Of a stretch of 64,000 bases of DNA, positions 1 to 11,172 are shown piece after piece (position 1 is the first letter of the stretch; every line of letters starts with the position of its first letter). The notes beneath the pieces were generated by a model that worked only from the letters and a program-made list of their open reading frames with translations, did not search any database and had not been told where the DNA came from. The stretch is from NCBI GenBank assembly GCA_963921425.1, contig OY992832.1:24154835-24218834 (forward strand), given 5' to 3'. The position numbers and the translations under genes are program-made. The DNA comes from Dryas octopetala (taxonomy: Eukaryota; Streptophyta; Magnoliopsida; Rosales; Rosaceae).

Positions 1-204
1 GAGAGACCATCTCTTATTTTTCCCCACTTTGTCTTCAGATTCATTGTCACGCTAGCTGGTTATGTTTCAGTCTTGGTTATGTGGTTTCCCAGAACTTGTA
101 TTTGGGCTTTTCTCTTGGTGCTCTGTATATTTCCTATTAGTGTTTGCCCAATACTTTGTACAAGTCGTGACTAGTTGCTTGATTGTCTTGCCATTGCTTA
201 TCAG

Positions 205-320
205 ATCGAAAGAAAGCCCCTTCTAAAGAAAAAAAACACAGAGCCTTGGATGATATCAGAGAAAGCATCAAAGAACTCAAATTTTACAAGGCGAATATTT
301 TCAAACCAAGTAGAAAGTGA
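205..320 (+). CDS. ORN: Oligoribonuclease, last coding exon (partial gene)
   Basis: The acceptor AG at 203-204 opens an exon that, read in phase with one base carried over, gives a lysine-rich stretch and then [18 protein letters not shown], ending at TGA 318-320. The HRALDDIxESIxEL signature is the C-terminal end of DEDDh 3'-5' exonucleases of the oligoribonuclease/REXO2 type, where the second catalytic Asp of this block helps bind the metal pair. The enzyme degrades 2-5 nt RNA remnants to mononucleotides, in plants mainly in mitochondria. Upstream exons lie outside the window; bases 1-204 look like intron. The identification rests on about 38 residues, but they are the most conserved C-terminal part of the family. 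Confidence 0.85.
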
Positions 321-2412
321 TACAAGATGGCTTCAAATCCAATGATTGCTTTGTTGATGTTTTATTTTGCAAGTACCTCCACATTAGCAGCTTATGTAGC
401 ATTTGCTCTGGCCCTCTGTAAATGACACACTATGATATCTTCAGTTTCTTACTATTGCGCATTGAACAATCAAGATTGGTTTGTGTTGGGAATACCACAT
501 GTGGTGCGTTGATGTATTGTACTGTCCCAGCTGCCTTAAATGGTGTTCGGTCAACTCAATTATTACATTATACACAACTTAGGCGGTGTTTGTTTTTCAT
601 CGTAAATCTAATAGACCTAAATTGAACTAATCTTCATTCATCTAATTACTCAAGTCTTAATGATATGTTGCCATAAAAAAAGTCCAGGGGAAATTGTTGA
701 AATTTTGGCCCGAACCTGGTACCGACATCCGGTAGGGGAGGAAGCTCCGTCTTTCACCCATGTTAATGAAATATCGGTAATATCGGTAGTATCAGTGATG
801 ATATAGGTATGTCAGCACAAATATCTTTTGCTTTTGGTCGCCCAACATTTTATTCACTTACATGACACTCACATTGCGTTCTACTATGTGGTGTGCATAC
901 AATGTGCGATAAGCAGTCCACGTTGAGATAAAATGGAACTTTTGTATAGGCTTTAGCTGAAACAAAAAGGGAGGTTGGTCTCATTTCAAGTTTCAACTGT
1001 GTTAGCTTTGAAGATTAATCCAAATATATGCCGAGGCATAGTGTCATGACTTTTGTTGTTTATTTTCAGAACTTGCAATTTAGTTGTCCAGGGCCAGGGA
1101 GATAAATGACAAAATTACCTTAAAAAAAAAAAAACTCTCATACATACTACGCGACCTTACATTGCAAAGTTTTGAAAGTTCAAGAAGGATAAAATATTTT
1201 TCTTTTTGGGAAGGGGTGAATTAAAAATGCCACCCAATCTTATATAGTTCAGGGAGCAATTTTCTTTAACTTATTATTAAGCTAAAGTTAGAGAGTTATA
1301 TTTCCTTACCAGTTTTCTTTTACATGTTTTTATTTCCTATTGGCTTTTATAAGCTATTGCCATTAAAACCTGTTTGTGCTAGAGAATATCACTTCTCTAC
1401 AATATCATCAGAAGTTCTTTAATAGGAGTGCAATTAAAAACAAAATGAGTTCCCTTTTTTTTTGGGTGAGAATTTGTTCTCTTTTTCAATAAACATTACA
1501 AACTCCCTTCCAGACTTTATAATGATTATAAAAAACCATGTTTTAAACTTCTTTAATTTGGTCCAGTTTTAAATTAAGCATTCGAGTACAAGTACAATTG
1601 TTGGTCGGTCACACACTCACACCCTTAGTTTAACAAGATTGAGTGAGTGTTACTGATCAACAAAGACATTGAACATTGAAACACTCCTTGCAAACATTTG
1701 AAACACTTGCAAGGCAGGTTTGAACACTCAACAAAAAACAATTGCATCCAAACACTTAAAAGCATACCAAATTGTTCTGTTTTTGAAGAGGTAGATTATT
1801 GTGTGCATGGACCCTCTTATTTGCACTTATCTATCGCTGACCCTTTTTTTCGTGCACTACTATCATAAACTAAGCAAAATGCACACAAAAGTGTGCCTGT
1901 TTGATGTTTCCACCTAAATCAACCCCACTATTTAATTAAAAAAACAGTTTGAACTTCCCAATCAAACAGACCATTTATATTTAAGACATTCAAAACGCGG
2001 TTCTAAGCCATATGCAGTCCACTGAACAAGTTTAGAAGGTATAAAAGATTGTTTTAGTTTGCTTGGCCAGTGCTGAACCCAGTAGTAGTATCTACCCTGT
2101 ATCCAGAAAACCGGCTATCACCTGAGCCAAAGCCAGAGGCCTTGATGAATAAGGGGTAAAGGGAATTTAGATCTTCATCTATGAATATGAAGAGTATGCA
2201 GATAAGACCCATAAATTTTTTTTCCCATAATTTGTGGGAAGGAAAACATTACACTAGGCAAAAACACTTCAAATTAAACAAATGTCGCAGTATGATATAA
2301 CAAACATCAACATCAGTTAACCAATTCTATAAACAATTATACCTTCACAAAACAAGTGCGAAAATATATCAAACAAGTTTTCTTTACAGAGTTACGCAAG
2401 AAAGCGTGAAGA
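321..2412. other. 3' flank of ORN and intergenic DNA
   Basis: The first few hundred bases are probably the ORN 3' UTR. Around 765-805 there is a short run of ATATCGGTA-like units resembling a dispersed plant repeat. The rest is AT-rich with no supported gene. The last ~100 bp before 2413 are probably the 3' UTR of the convergent SnRK1 beta gene. A small reading frame at 422-625 has no recognisable content and lies in the probable UTR. Confidence 0.5.
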
Positions 2413-5400
2413 TTACCTTCTAAGTGGTTTATAGAGGACCACGGTCACATATTTAGACTGAAACCTATGAGTTAGTCCCAAGGCAACCATAGATTGGGAG
2501 GCCCATCCTTTCTCTATGAAAAGGTGGTTAAGTACAACATGTCGAGGTTTTGAAGAAGCTTCATTTGAATTCTCCACACCAAGGACAGTCAGTTGTAAAT
2601 GGGGTGGAACAACCACCGGTTCCTTTGTAAGATCTTCCTCAGCTGGAAATGCTTGATCATAGCTAGAGTCTGGAGATGCTGGAGCCTCAAACTCAGCCAC
2701 ACTGTCTAAGTTTTCTGGCACATAGTCCTGTTAAAACCAGAATAGTTGACAGAGAATTAGAAAATCATAAACAGAAAGGTTGCATGGAAAAATGCAGCTC
2801 ACCCAAGCATCTGCACATGAGTGATCACGAATATGTAACTGGTGATCTAAATCTTTCTTTAATGGCACGGTTTAAGGGATTAGTATAAAGTTGCATACAT
2901 GATCTCACAACCTCATTGGTGTTTTGCATTTGTGCATGTGTTTGTGCTTGTGTGCGCAATTATCATTTCCACTTTAGGGATCTGGATTTTTGGGTTTTAT
3001 AAGACTGTGCATGCCTACATATGCTTCCACATGGTGAAGATGCATGACTTCCCTCTCACTGTTCTTCCAATCTGCTACACATCCACTATGTGACACCACA
3101 TTATGATCTTTCATTGTACACAATGTAAAGAAAACAAAACCAAAATGAAGCAGACACAAATCCAAAGAATAAGATGCGTACATGAACATCAAGAAGATTA
3201 CAAACATGGCCCATTTCATCTGCTACGAAAGGATGATCAGGGATATATCTCCATTCACCATCAACAATCAACTTGTAACGGTATATACCTGACGGCAGGA
3301 CCAAAAGAATCGAATGATCCTTACCACATCTCTGTAATGATTTCCTGCAGGTAGAGATAACTACATGTAGCATATGTCGACCATTTATTGGATTTTCAGG
3401 CCATAAACAATTTCATTGTTCACAATTGTCACCTGATAAGATAAACGTTCCTAACCAAAGTGACTAATACGTACCTAGATTTCCAATCGTCCCAAGATCC
3501 CTCCACAGCCACATTGTTACCGCCATAATTCCATGTAATCATGGTGGGAATTCCTGGCTCAGAAGGCTGATCAACTCCTTGAAATTCATTCTTGCACATT
3601 TGAGGAAAAAAGGGAGGGCCGTCACCCCTTTGAAGAGGAGCTACAGGAACCTGTCAATTGGACAGAAAGCAGCCAACCCATCATCTGGAAAGCCATTATT
3701 ATCAGGGGATGTAAACCCCCTATTATTATTATTATTATTATTTTCAAGGTCATATTCAAATTTGTCAATAGCATTAGCATCTCCTAAATTTCAGTGTGAA
3801 TAAAACTATCAATGTATCACAGATTCTCCAGAACATGCACGAACGGGCAGGTGTCTGTGTGGATAACCGCACTACAGCTACTAGTCCCTTTTACTTAATA
3901 AATTTTCCTTTAATTAGGAATGACAATTTTCAATTATGCACTGCCATGGACCACTCAGCATTCATTTATTACCAGTAGGCTGATAAAACTGTGACTTTAC
4001 ACATTCAGAAGTAATGACAATTTTCATCACCGTATACAATCACGGATGCATGAAAAAAAAAAATGATCAATCCGATGAATGGAATCCACAATTTATCTTG
4101 TTTTTTTATAGTTGGTGAAGATTTTTTTGAAAAATGACACGAGGGCATTAGTCATGTACACCAGCTGTATATACAGATGAAAACTTAAAAAATAAAAATT
4201 AAGAAAATATATAAATATATAAATATAAAGAAAACAAAACTCTTATAAAGCTACAAAGGAAGGAATAGAAACCCCTTGAGTCTATTCAAACAACCATCTC
4301 AAAATCAGAGTGCCTTCAACTCCATGGCCGAATCTCCTCCCCATCAGAGCTTCGACTATAGAATTCCATCAATAAGACCAATACCCAATGCGATTTCCCT
4401 CCAAACACATTTATTTTTGTTTTTCACCACAATATACCGAATCAAGGACAGCATATATAGCCCCATAACTCCCAGGCCACTTAGCAATGTAATAGAAGAT
4501 GAACACTGTTTCCCCTGCACACCCTGCCTTTCAGCTCAATAACCTGAAACTAGGCCTCTAGTCAATAAATCTACTTAAGACCTCCATAAATCTAAAGGAG
4601 AATGCAGGTCCCCTGCCGCAACTCTGATCATGTATCAGTGATAACATTGTTTTTACTCTGCATGTCATAAATTTGTCATTAGACATACAATTTTATTACG
4701 TGTACATGATAAACTGATGCATTATTGATTGCTAAAGTTTCATTCAAAATTTTGATCCTTTTTAAGCAAATTTCCGTTGTTTCTGTAATTTTTACTGCTA
4801 TTTTCACTGATATTTTCATGAGTCCAGACTACCAAAATTTCCATCCACACCAACATTTGTAATCCTTGGAAATGGCAGATATGTTAAAGCTCAGTTCAAA
4901 CTGGGCAAATGAAAAGCAGAAGAAACCGCCATAACATCGTTCTTTACCACAGTCTAACAATGCTTGAAGAAAGCCATGGTAAATCTGGGCCCGTTGCCTT
5001 ATCTACATCCATCCCCTTAAGCACCTCTTCTCATCAAACAGCTCTCCAGCCAACCTGTCTATCAGAAATTCCAGAAAACTCCTACAGTGCTACCATCAAC
5101 TGCCATCAGCTTGTTGCTCCGGGTACAATCTACAACCCCTTTGGTGATGTACTTCTACCTCATATGAAGTACCCCATCAATCACAATCTGCATCATAAAA
5201 TTATTCCTTCTGTGTGAATTTGAATCCTACTTTCTGATAAAATATCATATCATCCTCATCAGCTTCTCCTTCCCTCAAGATCCCTCTTTTCCTGTTTCCA
5301 AGATTTCTTCGATAAGCTTTTTATTCCTTTAGAGCAGCCCTCATCCACTGAAGAGAAATGACAAAGTTCATCCAGACCAGCTTCTACAAAATTTTCCAGT

Positions 5401-5950
5401 GACTTCCCTCCCTCTAATATAACTAAGATCCTTCTTTTTCCTAGCTTTCTTTGACTTACCCAATTAAACTTGTCAATCATTGCTTTTCCCATATTAAAAG
5501 ATCTTTCTAAAGTTTATAATTAGTCACAACATATGTTACAAGGTATGGTTCAAAGTTTTTGAAGTTTGTTTATCAAAAAGAGGTCAAACTCAACCATGTT
5601 ATTCGAAAAAAGAGTAGTATGACTTTCAGGCCGAGTTATTCCAACCAAATAAGAATGCTAAAAAGCAAGAATGAAAGTCAAACAACCCAAAACCAGAAAA
5701 CCCAAAACATGATGATCACATATCATACATAGTAAAAGGAGTATGAGAAACCCAAAAGTATTAACAAAAGAAAAGAAAGAAAGAAAACCTGGGGAGCGAA
5801 CAAGTTAGGGGATGGAGAGCGACCGGGGCTCCCGGGAGGGGTATTGTTGCCCATGGATTCCGAAGAAGCCACGCGTCCCCGCATCCCTACATCACCGTTG
5901 GATCTGCCATCTCCTCCCTCCACCTCCTCTCTGCCGTTTGCATTTCCCAT
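2413..5950 (-). CDS. KINB1: SnRK1 kinase regulatory subunit beta, AKINbeta1 type
   Basis: Four exons on the minus strand: 5950-5789, 3650-3475, 3344-3182, 2727-2413 (816 nt, 271 aa; all GT-AG, all phases close). The start at 5950 gives MGNANG, a consensus N-myristoylation site at Gly2, followed by a Ser/Pro-rich linker ending FAPQ. Residues ~88-167 form the AMPK-type glycogen-binding module (CBM48) with TMITW, VEGSWDDW and LPSGIYRYK. Residues ~168-271 form the ASC domain, with VPPHLQ, HVVLNHLF, ALGLTHRF and the terminal VVLYKPLRR. Beta subunits scaffold the SnRK1 energy-sensing complex, joining the KIN10/11 catalytic subunit to KINbetagamma and tethering it to membranes through the myristate. 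Arabidopsis AKINbeta1 is of similar length (~283 aa). Nothing looks broken. Confidence 0.95.
3651..5788 (-). other. Large first intron of the SnRK1 beta gene
   Basis: A 2.1-kb intron between the N-terminal exon and the CBM48 exons. It holds a short TTA triplet run near 3721-3743 and several open frames without family motifs. I see no inserted element with clear ends. Confidence 0.7.
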
Positions 5951-6743
5951 CCACCACGATCGGGTTTTTCCTCTTCCAATTCACAAATCCTACTAATCAA
6001 ATCAATACAGATTTCTTTTTTAAATGAATATGTATAAGCATGTATATTGCTCAATTACACCCTCCTTTTTCCGCTAAACATCCCTCCAATTTTTTATCAG
6101 GGGCATTATTGCATTATATATATATTTCATATTTCTTTTTCTGAAGAAAGATAGGGACATCTTGTTAAGGTCAATATAATGTTGGACCAAAATAAAAGTC
6201 AAAAAAATATTTCTCTATTTAGCCTTTTTACTGTTTTTTTTTTTTTTTTATAATTTTGTCAAACCCTTTTTATTGTACATTGAGGCTACGTTTGACACGC
6301 TGGATTGTGTTGGACTAGACTATTTTTATGAAGTATGTTGGACAGTGTTGGACTGGAATAAGCTGGACTAATGTTATCCTGTGTTTGGTGTTGTGTCGGA
6401 CTATGAAGCTAGATCAGCTAAATAACACTGTCTTGTGTTTGGTGCATGGTCGGATTAAGCTATAATTATATTAATTTGTAAATAAATAAAATATATTAAT
6501 TATCAAAATAAATTTTATTAATTTCAATGCCTAAAAATATTAATTTATTTATGTATTTTATTAAAAAAAATATGCAACACATTTTTTTTTTGGGATAAAA
6601 AAAACCCAACGTCATCATTCATCTCCTTTTTTCAAAGTATCTTTTTTATTAGCATAAGATCTCTATTTATAGGCTTAAAGTTACTTAGAGACCATTCCTG
6701 ATATTCTCTGTTTTACAAAAGAAAGGATTTTGGTAATTACAAT
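5951..6743. other. 5' flank of the SnRK1 beta gene and intergenic DNA
   Basis: The stretch just above 5950 (a pyrimidine-rich 5' UTR on the minus strand) should contain the SnRK1 beta promoter. From about 6283 a GGCTACGTTTGACACGCTGG-like sequence with GTGTTTGGTG motifs looks like one end of a small DNA transposon, but no matching second end was found. Confidence 0.4.
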
Positions 6744-7294
6744 TAGAGGTGGCAAATTTTGACACAACATGATAACACGATCCGAACCAGACACGAAGTT
6801 AGCGGGTTTTGGTTGACTATTTCATGACATGAACATGAGTATGACACGATTCGCTAAACACGAATAATAAACGGGTCAGGTTAGTGTCAAGCAGTGTAGC
6901 ACGATTATGACATGCTAAACACCTTTAATTAGTATTATATGAAGAAAATGAATAATTTTTCTCATTTTTTTATATGTATTATATGACCTATTGTAGAATT
7001 ATGACTTATTTGTATATGGTTTTATTAGTATTATGATTAAATATGTTTTTGTATATTTTAAAGGTAATGCATAAGTAACATCTTAGTTTAAAAATACAAG
7101 AAATTATGTTTAAGTTTTGATTTACGAGATATATGGGTTAACTAAAAAACGACACGATTGTAAACGAGTTGAGTTAGGTTTGAGTTATTCGACACGATTA
7201 ATTAAACAAATCAAGTTAGAATTGACTAGTATTTAACACGAACACGATATGACACGACACGAATCCGACATAACATGACTCATTGCCAGCCCTA
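6744..7294. mobile_element. Non-autonomous hAT-like element (551 bp)
   Basis: Terminal inverted repeats start TAGAGGTGGCAA (left) and TAGGGCTGGCAA (right, reverse complement). They are flanked by 8-bp direct repeats ATTACAAT (6736-6743) and ATTTCAAT (7295-7302), 7 of 8 identical, as expected for hAT insertion. The interior repeats ACACGA-type motifs and has no coding potential. Confidence 0.75.
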
Positions 7295-7319
7295 ATTTCA
7301 ATATTATATAACGACCCTA

Positions 7320-8532
7320 AATACATAATTGTGGGCAGCCACATACATATCAATATAGACAACACTCCCCCTTGGATGTCTACCAATCAATGACAATTGT
7401 CTCGTTAAAACCTTGCTTGGAAAACCTAGTGGGACTTAACCAAAGCGAAGGAAAAAAGAGTACAACATTTCTTAAGATCATTGATATGATGTTGCAAATT
7501 GTGTGGTAAAAATATCACCCATTAATGGTTCCAAATAACAAATAACCATGGGTGAATCAAAGGCAACATAAATTTCTGCTCATATGAGCTTATCATGATT
7601 CCACTCATATCACTATGGATCCAAGATGAGCAAGAAAGTCATGTCAAAACATAAAAAGAGCTCCAAATTAGTGAACTTCAGGTCACTAACAATTGAGCTT
7701 CAATTATTCTTATGTTTGTGTAATACAACTCATATGAGAACACAATAAGTTTTTTTTTTTTTTTTTAATGTCAAAATATTTTTTTGACCATAAAAATATA
7801 GGTTTAATAGGAGCTTTTTCAAACCCTTTAATAAGATTTGTAAAACCTGATATGGTAGTTACCTTAGTTTTAATTTACATGAGCTTTTGGATACATATGC
7901 AACACAAATATGTTTGCACCCATAATTTGCAGTTATGCCCATGAGATGGATAATCACATTTCCAATCAAATGATCAAAAGATTTTCAATCAGGGTTTGCA
8001 AAAAAAACTAAAACTTTAATATGAGTTATGTTCACATGTTCTTCCATACCCATAGGATCAAATAGCTAAAATTCAACTATGTGTCGAGTGCATGACAACC
8101 GTATGGCTAATATCCACATGCACTACACATATGACAAACATTACCAAAATACATGGAAGTTTTGTTTTATTGAACTTTCCCTTTGTTTTGTATGTCATCA
8201 TTTCACTTTTGTAGTTTGTGGGTAGTTTTTAGACCCAAATTATTAATGACCACCATGGTTTAAATTATTGTGATGACTACACCTACACACATATCCTCGT
8301 CCATGTTTATATTTATAGTCATGAAATGCAGTATCATTCACTTTAAGGAATGATGCAAATTTAGTTGGACGAGACTTATGATTTTTTTTTTTTTTCAATA
8401 GCTCATTACTTTGCTCAGCAACATAAAGACATGAAATTAAAACAGAATACATATTGAATTTGTACTCTCAATGTTGCTATAGGCTATAGCACAATATTCG
8501 AGGCATCATGTCATAGTTCTTTGGTGATAGTT
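7320..8532 (-). mobile_element. Decayed copia-like LTR retrotransposon debris
   Basis: Around 7365-7470 the sequence ACTCCCCCTTGGATGTCTAC followed by TCGTTAAAACCTTGC and a GTGGGAC...GGAAAAAAGAGTACAAC block resembles the LTR region of a common plant copia family. On the minus strand, 8452-8243 gives a histidine/glycine-rich tail ending NLNHGGH, like the end of copia Gag. The element is internally deleted, and its right end is cut by the inverted MULE arm at 8533. Confidence 0.4.
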
Positions 8533-9109
8533 TATTATCAAACAAGCTTTTCACACAAACAATACTATTATTAATGAAAACGCACAACACCAACACCCAC
8601 AATTAATTTCATACCAAACAAACAGAATCTTTTTACTTTATGTAGCCACTAGCCACTAACGGACAAACCCACTTCAATAAAATACACAATCCACAATCCA
8701 CAAACAAAAACAACCAAACTATATCTCTAAAATAAAAAAATTTGGCAAGAAAACCTAAACCCATACCCATACCCATGTCATATCTGACATATGTGTCATA
8801 AAAAGGAATAAAACTTACTGTAAATTGGGGGTCCATCGCGTCCACCACGCGCAACCCAAGTCATCACACCGGATGCACGGACCTCCCTTATCTCTTTTGA
8901 AGATTCGAATTGCAGACTTTTCTGAGATTACTTGGATAGATGAAGAGAGTTAAGTGTAGAGAGTGAAGTGTTTCGATCTCTCTCTACTGGAGTAAGTGTA
9001 TGTTTTGATTTTAGATCTAGGGTTCCATTTAAACCTATGTCAGGAGGTAGATCGACAATCAAATATTGGGCGGGAAGAGATGCTGAGCTGGTGCCATGTC
9101 ATTAATTAT
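8533..9109 (-). repeat. Foldback arm 1: inverted copy of the MULE 5' region
   Basis: The reverse complement of this arm matches 10595-11172 almost base for base (only a handful of differences seen), including the MULE first exon and part of its first intron. Homology ends sharply at TTTGATAATA, after which the left side runs into copia debris. The arm continues without a break into the MULE terminus at 9110-9283. Confidence 0.9.
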
Positions 9110-9283
9110 ATGCCTAGTCATAATTTGCCAAGATGGTGTTTAACCTCAGCCCTAACAGTCTATTTAACAGAAGTTAAAGTTTCAATTTAAATATTAGTTC
9201 ATGGACACATTTAAAAAATTTTATTGTTCATGGACCTAATTGAAATACACCCAATAGTTGGTGGTTAATTTTGAACTTGAGCC
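9063..9283 (-). repeat. Terminal inverted repeat of the MULE, left end (now inverted)
   Basis: Read on the minus strand it begins GGCTCAAGTTCAAAATTA at 9283. It pairs with the right terminal repeat 15949-16165, from which it has diverged noticeably by substitutions and small indels. Because the piece is inverted, both ends now point the same way and look like direct repeats. Confidence 0.9.
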
Positions 9284-9292
9284 AAAATTAAA
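9284..9292 (-). repeat. 9-bp MULE target-site duplication, copy 1
   Basis: On the minus strand this is TTTAATTTT, lying between the splice donor GT after the AspRS exon and the GGCTCAAG end of the element. It is identical to 16166-16174 on the plus strand. Confidence 0.9.
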
Positions 9293-9294
9293 AC

Positions 9295-9870
9295 CTGCTG
9301 AGTGGTGCCTTTTATTTGTTCAGCAGGGGTGAACACAATCCCTTCAATATCTACAGCTGAGTTGCAGGTCAATTCAGAAATATATTTGACAACTGGATCC
9401 ACCGTTGGAAGGTCTGACCCAGTAGCCACACATTGAACAGTGGCACTCGATCCATTTTCTGTCACAACAATGAAGGCCAACTTCTTGGAGACTCGTCTGC
9501 TCCTTTGTATCTTTGCTCTGAGGAGGACACGCTGGCCGTTCAGCTCCTTAGTCAGCGCAGCAACAGCAGTCCATTTGTTGATTCCACTCTTTGATTTAAG
9601 CATTGAGTATCTGAGATCTCCAAAATCTTCCGAGATTGTGATGGAAGAGGGAGGGGCTACTGCTTGTTGACGACGGCGCGCCTTTTCCTCCTTGGCTTGT
9701 CTCTTTTTGGCTTCTTTCGTTGAAGTGTCCTGGCCTTTCTGCTGGAGTTCCAACCTGACGAGTTCAGAAGATATGAAGTATGTACTACCGTTTTGCAATG
9801 CTGGGGAGGCTGAGGATGGATTTGAGCTCCTAGCCTCCTCTAAAGCTGACAATTTCTCAGCCATTGATGT
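9295..9870 (-). pseudogene. Aspartyl-tRNA synthetase, displaced 5' coding exon
   Basis: ATG at 9864-9862 opens 190 codons ending GTTQQ, then the donor GT at 9294. The protein has a charged N-terminal extension (QAKEEKARRRQQ), then FGDLRYS, the anticodon-binding OB-fold (LNGQRVLLRAKIQRSRRVSKK, TVQCVA) and VDIEGIVFTPAEQIKGTTQQ. These are hallmarks of cytosolic eukaryotic AspRS, which charges tRNA-Asp. The acceptor lies at 9871-9872. The frame is open, but the exon is cut off from the rest of the gene: the next exons are on the other strand from 16267. It cannot make a full enzyme unless another intact copy exists. It is the original host-gene half, not a gene captured inside a transposon, because the MULE end and its target duplication sit in the intron beside it. 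Confidence 0.9.
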
Positions 9871-10594
9871 CTGCCACAGAAACATCAAACAAGAAACGAT
9901 TAAGAGTTGATCAAAATAAAACAAGGATTGAAGCATCGATCAAAAAATAAAACAAGGATTGAAGCATCTATCAAAAAATAAAACAAGAATTGAATCATCG
10001 ATTAAAAACGAGAATTGAAGCACATCGATAAAAAATATCAAACAAGAATTGAAGCGTCGATCAAAAAACCAAACAAGAATTGAAGCGTCGATTATAAACA
10101 ATAAGAAAAAGAAGTTCATCAAAATCGAACAAAAATTGAAGCATCGATAGTTACTCTGATTTTTTGAACAATTTATGAAAATTGAAACATTCATGAGTTC
10201 TACTTCTATCTAAAGCAGCGATTCAAATTGGTTGTAATTACTAGCACATTTTATTAATTTAAAAAAAATCAGACATAAATTCTTTCAAATACCTAAACGA
10301 TTGAACAAATCAAAGTGCTAGAATAATAGTTCTAACTGAGATTTAAAGCAGCGATTCAAATTCGTTGTAATTACTAGCACATTTAATCAATTTAAAGAAA
10401 TCAAACAAAATTTTCTTTAAAGAAATCTATCAAATACCGAAACGATTGAACAAACAAAACAGTGCTTGAAACAAGAAAGTTATAGTGATTGTTTACCTTC
10501 CGTAGATGCCTTCGACTTCTCAAAATTTGGGAGAGAGATCTGAAATTTGAAAAAATTGGGAGAGAAAATTTCAGAGTACTGGAAGCGTGCTGAA
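9871..10594 (-). other. AspRS 5' UTR exon and 5' UTR intron
   Basis: A donor GGAAG/GTAAAC at 10497/10496 and an acceptor GGCAG at 9871-9875 bound a probable leader intron. The upstream UTR exon is about 10497-10594. Its upstream end is cut by the MULE arm at 10595, so the promoter is missing or replaced by MULE sequence. Two ~60-bp direct repeats starting GCAGCGATTCAAATT lie near 10216 and 10349. Confidence 0.6.
9912..10149 (-). repeat. Minisatellite in the AspRS leader intron
   Basis: About seven imperfect units of ~30 bp built on CAAACAAGAATTGAAGC(A/G)TCGAT. The unit lengths vary, and the array accounts for a spurious phenylalanine-rich reading frame on the minus strand. Confidence 0.8.
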
Positions 10595-11172
10595 ATAATT
10601 AATGACATGGCACCAGCTCAGCATCTCTTCCCGCCCAATATTTGATTGTCGATCTACCTCCTGACATAGGTTTAAATGGAATCCTAGATCTAAAATCAAA
10701 ACATACACTTACTCCAGTAGAGAGAGATTGAAACACTTCACTCTCTACACTTAACTCTCTTCATCTATCCAAGTAATCTCAGAAAAGTCTGCAATTCGAA
10801 TCTTCAAAAGAGATAAGGGAGGTCCGTGCATCCGGTGTGATGACTTGGGTTGCGCGTGGTGGACGCGATGGACCCCCAATTTACAGTAAGTTTTATTCCT
10901 TTTTATGACACATATGTCAGATATGACATGGGTATGGGTATGGGTTTAGGTTTTCTTGCCAAATGTTTTTATTTTAGAGATGTAGTTTGGTTGTTTTTGT
11001 TTGTGGATTGTGGATTGTGTATTTTATTGAAGTGGGTTTGTCCGTTAGTGGCTAGTGGCTACATAAAGTAAAAAGATTATGTTTGTTTGGTATGAAATTA
11101 ATTGTGGGTGTTGGTGTTGTGCGTTTTCATTAATAATAGTATTGTTTGTGTGAAAAGCTTGTTTGATAATAG
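10595..11172 (+). repeat. Foldback arm 2: MULE 5' region lacking its outer ~175 bp
   Basis: Near-perfect inverted match to 8533-9109. The outer terminal repeat present beyond arm 1 (9110-9283) is missing here: at 10594/10595 the sequence switches straight from AspRS leader to ATAATTAATGACATGG inside the MULE end. Confidence 0.9.

Noticed and set aside
422-625. 67-codon frame after the oligoribonuclease stop
   Set aside because: No motif, AT-rich, in the probable 3' UTR.
3579-5217. Several plus-strand frames within 3.6-5.2 kb
   Set aside because: They overlap the SnRK1 beta intron or lie antisense to its exons and show no family motifs.
8633-8854. 73-codon frame starting MRVVDAMDPQ, present again at 10850-11071 on the other strand
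   Set aside because: Tempting as a duplicated small gene, but both lie across the MULE first exon/intron boundary in a frame that does not join to the transposase. The identity simply reflects the foldback arms.
9295-9870. AspRS exon as cargo captured by a Pack-MULE
   Set aside because: The element end faces the exon with the target duplication between them, and the next exon lies beyond the opposite element end. The gene is the insertion target, not cargo.
9912-10149. CRISPR-like regular repeats
   Set aside because: Imperfect head-to-tail units without unique spacers in a plant nuclear intron; a minisatellite.
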